The notes below the pieces were generated by a model, which saw only the letters and a program-made list of their open reading frames with translations, was not told where the DNA came from and made no database searches. From positions 1 through 64,000 of the forward strand of contig CAYJPL010000007.1 of NCBI GenBank assembly GCA_964372125.1: 64,000 bases of DNA. The letters run 5' to 3'. Below, in pieces: positions 60,500 to 64,000 of this stretch; positions within the stretch are counted from its first letter, which is position 1; each line of letters starts with the position of its first letter. The DNA comes from Tannockella sp964372125 (GTDB lineage Bacteria; Bacillota_I; Bacilli_A; Erysipelotrichales; Coprobacillaceae). The position numbers and the translations under genes are program-made.

Positions 60500-63400
60500 T
60501 TAATCTTCTCTTTTTTTTAATACTAATGTAATCGCAAGTAATGTAATTATTGCTACTGAAGCAAATAATATAATATTTGTATTATCACCAGTTTGTACTC
60601 CTGGAATTACCACATCACCTGTTTCACCTGGAATCTCATCAGGTGCTTCTGGGTTTGTTGGCACTTCTGGGTTTGTTGGTCTTTCCGGATCCACTGTAGC
60701 TTTTTCTGCCACAACAACACTTCTAGTAAACGTTGTTACCGTACCTAAAGCATCTGTTACCTGGTAAGTCACAACATATGTTCCTGCTTTTGTCATATCT
60801 ACTAGATTTTCTAAAATTACAGTTTTACTAGTAATATCTGTTCCGTCAACATCACTTATTGTTATACCTGCTAATGGGTCAAATGTATCTCCTACTGTAT
60901 AATTATTGTTTTCCACTAACATTTTTGCTGGCTCAACAACTTCAATCTGTACTGTTTTTTGTGCCATATTTCCATCAGCATCTTGTACATCAATTGTTAC
61001 ATCGTATATACCTGCTACCATATTGTTATAAGTAGTTGAAATGATTGCTTTGTTTAGGATATCACCTTCAATGTTATCTGTTACATTTAATCCAATAATA
61101 TCTGAAATAGAATCTTTATTATTTACATATACTGTAGTACTACTTGCTTCAATTGTAGGTGCAGTTGTATCAAATGCGCGTGTTAAGTTAAGTTCTAATC
61201 CTTTGTAATTAAATCCATCACCCTCTACTGCTATACGAATTGTATGTACACCTACAGGTAATGATACTGTTACTGCATCTGTTAATACATAATTACTCCA
61301 ACCATTTTTTTCTACTTCAACTGTTCCAAGTTCTGTGCTTGATCTTGTATTTGTTGTTAGACTAAGTTTAGCTTGTGCAGCATTTGTGTCTGTTGCTGCA
61401 TTTACACGCAATTCATATTCACCTGCTGTTTTTACATCAATTTTGTATTCTTGGAAAGTTCCTACTTCTTGGAAACCAATATTGTCTCCTTCATCAAGCC
61501 ATGTTTTATCCATAGAACCATTGTACATATCATCATGTGAGATACTTGTATTTCCATCTACAACAACTGTTGTAACTTTTGATAAAGATAATTCATCAAT
61601 ACTAAACGCTACTGCTGTTGCCTCTAAACGAATTGTCTGTTTTCCTTCATTAAGGTTTAAGAATATTGAATGTTCTCTTTCCCCATATGTGTTTGGATAA
61701 GTAACACTTCCTAAGTTATCAGTTGCAAGTCCTGCTCCACCACTTACTTTAAGTGCACCTGCTTTATAATCAGTTGTTTCAACTTTATAAGCTAATTCAT
61801 AAGTTCCAGCTTCTTTAACATCTACAAAGAAATCAATATAGTTACCAGTTGCTGTTTCATCTTTATTTGTTAATGACCCTTTAAAACGATATGCCATATC
61901 TTCAGTTAATGTAACTACATCATCCGTAATATCAATTGCTTCAGGTAAGTCAGTTGTACCTTCAAATATTACAGCTTTAGTAAGTGCTAAACTTGAATCA
62001 CTATAACCTTCGCTAGCTAAAGTAAATGTTCCTGAAATATTTGTATACATCGGTGACCATTCTAATTCTACCTCTGCTTTTGTACTAGACGTACGTGTTA
62101 CACTTTTGATTTGTACATATTTTGCGATATCACCTGATAATGTGATTTTATCAGATAAATCACCTGCGTATGTTCCACCAACTAAGTTAATTTCAACATT
62201 TTTTGTACCATATGCTACAGTATCACTCATTTCTAATGTTTCTTCATCATCAACTGCTGTAATTACAAGATCATCTTCTACTACAGTTGCACTTGCACTT
62301 CCATATTGAGATGAATCTACTGATACTTTAACTACTTGATCTTTATCAAAATCGTAACTTGCTTCACCATTTAATGTTACTTCTACAGTGTTATCATCTA
62401 ACTTTTCAACTGTATATACAACCCCCGTTGGTGCTTCAACTACAATTTTTGAAGGATCAATTGTTTCAATGAATTTCTCTTGCCCTAGTGTAATTGTGAA
62501 CTTTGAACCATCTATAGTACCTTCAGTTATTTCATCTTGTGTTACAACAATATTGTTTCCAATAGTAATTCCACGGTAGTTTAGATCATCATTTTGGTTA
62601 AATTTAACTTTTAACTTAACAATATCAGTTGTTAACTCTACCGTTGTATCAGTCATGCCAAATGTGTCACTATTTGCTGTTTGAGAAATTGTTACAGGAT
62701 GTACCATTAATTCTTCTCCATCAGCATTGATTCCAATAATATCTATAGTTTTATCATTTGAACCTGTTGCTGCATCAATATAAACATTGTATTCCCCAGC
62801 TTCTAATACAGATACATCGTATGTAACATAATCATTTTCGTGAATGAACCCAAAATTATATATTCCTTCTTTTGTTTCCTTAACTAAACCGTATTGATCA
62901 ATATGATTAGTTGTATCTAATTTTCCTGGAATTGATGTGATATTACTTTCTTTTGTGAAAGTTATATCTTTATAATTTGAGTTACTATTTTCAAATGTAA
63001 TATCAATTGTTTGAATACCCGATGTCGCAAATGTCACATATGTTTGATATGTACGATAATCTGTTTTTTCTTCACCCCACCAAATGTATCTATTTGTGTT
63101 TACTTGCCCTAAAACTTCACCATTTTGCATAATGTATGCAAGAGATAGTGCATCTTCCCACGCACCATGGCTTGTGAGTTCTAACTCTACTTTATAAGTT
63201 CCAGCTTCTTGTACATTTACTGTATAACTTATTACAGAGTCTGCACTTAATCCCTCTACTGTTTTATCTGCTTCAGCATCACCATTACTCATTAAAGTAC
63301 CATTCTTAATATTAGCATCAGTTAATGTTAAATTATCTGTAATATTTTTATAACTAGTTGCATCTACTGGTTGCCACACGTATGTAGCAACGTTTCCTGC

Positions 63401-64000
63401 TGGCAATGTTGCATTAAACTGCGTCCCATTATTAACAACTTTGAAATCTTGTTCTTTCCCAGATGTATTTGTAACAACCATCACAAGTTCACCTGTTTCT
63501 GGATTTTTATATGTAACGTTTGTCACAGTTGACTCATCACCGTTATTACTATCTACACGCACATATCCGTCTTTAATATATTTTGTGAATTGACTCATAA
63601 TATATACTTCAGGTGTTGCCCAATAGTTATTTGTATCATTTGCATCTTGAACAAATAATGTTGGATCGGGTGTCCCCACCCATTGATGTGTATTAATATT
63701 ACTATCTAGCATCGTTACCCATGAGTTATAACTTTGAGAACCATTTCTATACCAAGTAATGATACTATTAGCACCGCTTGTTCCCCAAACTGAACGTTCT
63801 GTTAAGTGCATTGATAAGTCTTCATATTTTTGGTACATTGCACCCATTGTAGAGGCATCTCCTCCATACGGATGGAATGCGATACCATCTATGTAGTCTA
63901 ATCCACCAGCTGCTTCTAAATCAGCCATGAATTTTTCTGCACCATCAAAGTTATGATCAAATGTCCATACTGCTATGTCTTTTTGTTCATCAGTTAGTAC
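60500..64000 (-). CDS. Large surface GH30-like glycoside hydrolase, C-terminal part (gene runs off the window)
   Basis: The frame stays open to the window edge, so the start is missing; about 1,166 residues are visible. Order from the visible N-terminal end: the C-terminal half of a GH30-like barrel (IAFHPYGGDASTMGAMYQ, then the presumed nucleophile Glu in MHLTERSVWG), its beta-sandwich, then several carbohydrate-binding-like beta domains with repeated EAGTYKVEL / EAGEYNVYI / EAGTYELAY / TAGEYELRV modules. Ig- or cadherin-like repeats follow (DTTAPTIEASS, VTYQVTDALG). A Pro/Glu-rich spacer leads to VQTGD, one membrane helix and KKRED. This is a cell-wall-attached polysaccharide-degrading enzyme; the substrate (a beta-glucan is typical for GH30) is inference. 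Confidence 0.83.
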   Translation of the reverse strand, partial: VLTDEQKDIAVWTFDHNFDGAEKFMADLEAAGGLDYIDGIAFHPYGGDASTMGAMYQKYEDLSMHLTERSVWGTSGANSIITWYRNGSQSYNSWVTMLDSNINTHQWVGTPDPTLFVQDANDTNNYWATPEVYIMSQFTKYIKDGYVRVDSNNGDESTVTNVTYKNPETGELVMVVTNTSGKEQDFKVVNNGTQFNATLPAGNVATYVWQPVDATSYKNITDNLTLTDANIKNGTLMSNGDAEADKTVEGLSADSVISYTVNVQEAGTYKVELELTSHGAWEDALSLAYIMQNGEVLGQVNTNRYIWWGEEKTDYRTYQTYVTFATSGIQTIDITFENSNSNYKDITFTKESNITSIPGKLDTTNHIDQYGLVKETKEGIYNFGFIHENDYVTYDVSVLEAGEYNVYIDAATGSNDKTIDIIGINADGEELMVHPVTISQTANSDTFGMTDTTVELTTDIVKLKVKFNQNDDLNYRGITIGNNIVVTQDEITEGTIDGSKFTITLGQEKFIETIDPSKIVVEAPTGVVYTVEKLDDNTVEVTLNGEASYDFDKDQVVKVSVDSSQYGSASATVVEDDLVITAVDDEETLEMSDTVAYGTKNVEINLVGGTYAGDLSDKITLSGDIAKYVQIKSVTRTSSTKAEVELEWSPMYTNISGTFTLASEGYSDSSLALTKAVIFEGTTDLPEAIDITDDVVTLTEDMAYRFKGSLTNKDETATGNYIDFFVDVKEAGTYELAYKVETTDYKAGALKVSGGAGLATDNLGSVTYPNTYGEREHSIFLNLNEGKQTIRLEATAVAFSIDELSLSKVTTVVVDGNTSISHDDMYNGSMDKTWLDEGDNIGFQEVGTFQEYKIDVKTAGEYELRVNAATDTNAAQAKLSLTTNTRSSTELGTVEVEKNGWSNYVLTDAVTVSLPVGVHTIRIAVEGDGFNYKGLELNLTRAFDTTAPTIEASSTTVYVNNKDSISDIIGLNVTDNIEGDILNKAIISTTYNNMVAGIYDVTIDVQDADGNMAQKTVQIEVVEPAKMLVENNNYTVGDTFDPLAGITISDVDGTDITSKTVILENLVDMTKAGTYVVTYQVTDALGTVTTFTRSVVVAEKATVDPERPTNPEVPTNPEAPDEIPGETGDVVIPGVQTGDNTNIILFASVAIITLLAITLVLKKRED

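Noticed and set aside
1..64000. CRISPR arrays, tRNA or rRNA genes, transposases, prophage
   Set aside because: No direct-repeat array, no cloverleaf-type sequence and no mobile-element protein was recognised anywhere in the window.

Overview
The window reads as chromosome of an AT-rich, low-GC Firmicute. AGGAGG-type ribosome binding sites, HPr kinase (HprK), RNA polymerase delta (RpoE), type III glutamine synthetase (GlnN), FCD/HutC/RpiR/ArsR regulators, PTS sugar uptake and a surface protein ending in a VQTGD-TM-KKRED anchor all fit. An Erysipelotrichia-like gut or animal-associated bacterium is my best guess; I cannot name a genus. Nearly all genes lie on the minus strand. The exceptions are 31.0-35.7 kb, 39.5-41.8 kb and one gene at 57.8 kb. 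I see no rRNA, tRNA, CRISPR array, insertion sequence or prophage.

Region by region: (1) 0-1.6 kb holds trxB and a PpaX-like phosphatase. (2) 1.6-4.9 kb is an arsenic operon: arsR, an ArsP-like permease, a Cys-rich thioredoxin-like protein, an ACR3 arsenite pump and a thioredoxin-coupled arsenate reductase. Three matching 20-bp operators mark it. (3) 5.0-7.7 kb is a lactococcin-972-type ABC immunity/export pair with no visible bacteriocin gene. (4) 8.0-14.5 kb is a probable mannosylglycerate operon (PTS EIIABC, GH38 mannosidase, glycerate kinase) next to an RpiR regulator, with a likely operator. (5) 14.6-22.5 kb is the compact uvrB-cca-uvrA-hprK-lgt operon. Regions 2-4 seem to sit inside what is often one neighbourhood (hprK-lgt-ppaX-trxB). 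(6) 22.6-30.9 kb is housekeeping: a Ctp protease, GAPDH, argS-rpoE, cardiolipin synthase, a YwiB-like protein, an HD phosphohydrolase and a DUF1653 protein.

(7) 31.0-35.7 kb (plus strand) holds purine nucleoside phosphorylase, a secreted nuclease lipoprotein, a GH4 6-phospho-beta-glucosidase, free-methionine-sulfoxide reductase and a Gfo/Idh oxidoreductase. (8) 35.8-39.4 kb is an aconitase-isocitrate dehydrogenase-GntR operon, read from a near-consensus promoter overlapped by a perfect palindrome. (9) 39.5-49.8 kb holds an ABC-F ATPase, a VanZ-like protein, a BceAB-like ABC operon, GlnN, a PH-domain membrane protein and a cellobiose-type EIIC with its GntR regulator. A cre site lies inside the EIIC promoter. 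(10) 49.9-60.4 kb holds a phosphodiesterase, an APH(3')-like kinase, a GyrI-like protein, the walJ-rlmH-ppiB cluster, rpmE, murA, fba, an SDR, rlmA, divIC and a GH1 6-phospho-beta-glucosidase. (11) 60.5 kb to the edge is the C-terminal part of a large surface GH30-like enzyme.

One theme links the parts: sugars enter by PTS as phosphates (mannosylglycerate, beta-glucosides), dedicated phospho-glycosidases cleave them, and HprK with cre sites would supply catabolite control. Glycolysis (fba, gap) and nitrogen assimilation (acn-icd to 2-oxoglutarate, GlnN) sit nearby. No clearly undescribed system is visible. The most informative items are the mannosylglycerate operon, the orphan bacteriocin-type ABC pair, the APH(3')-like gene and the large surface glycosidase.
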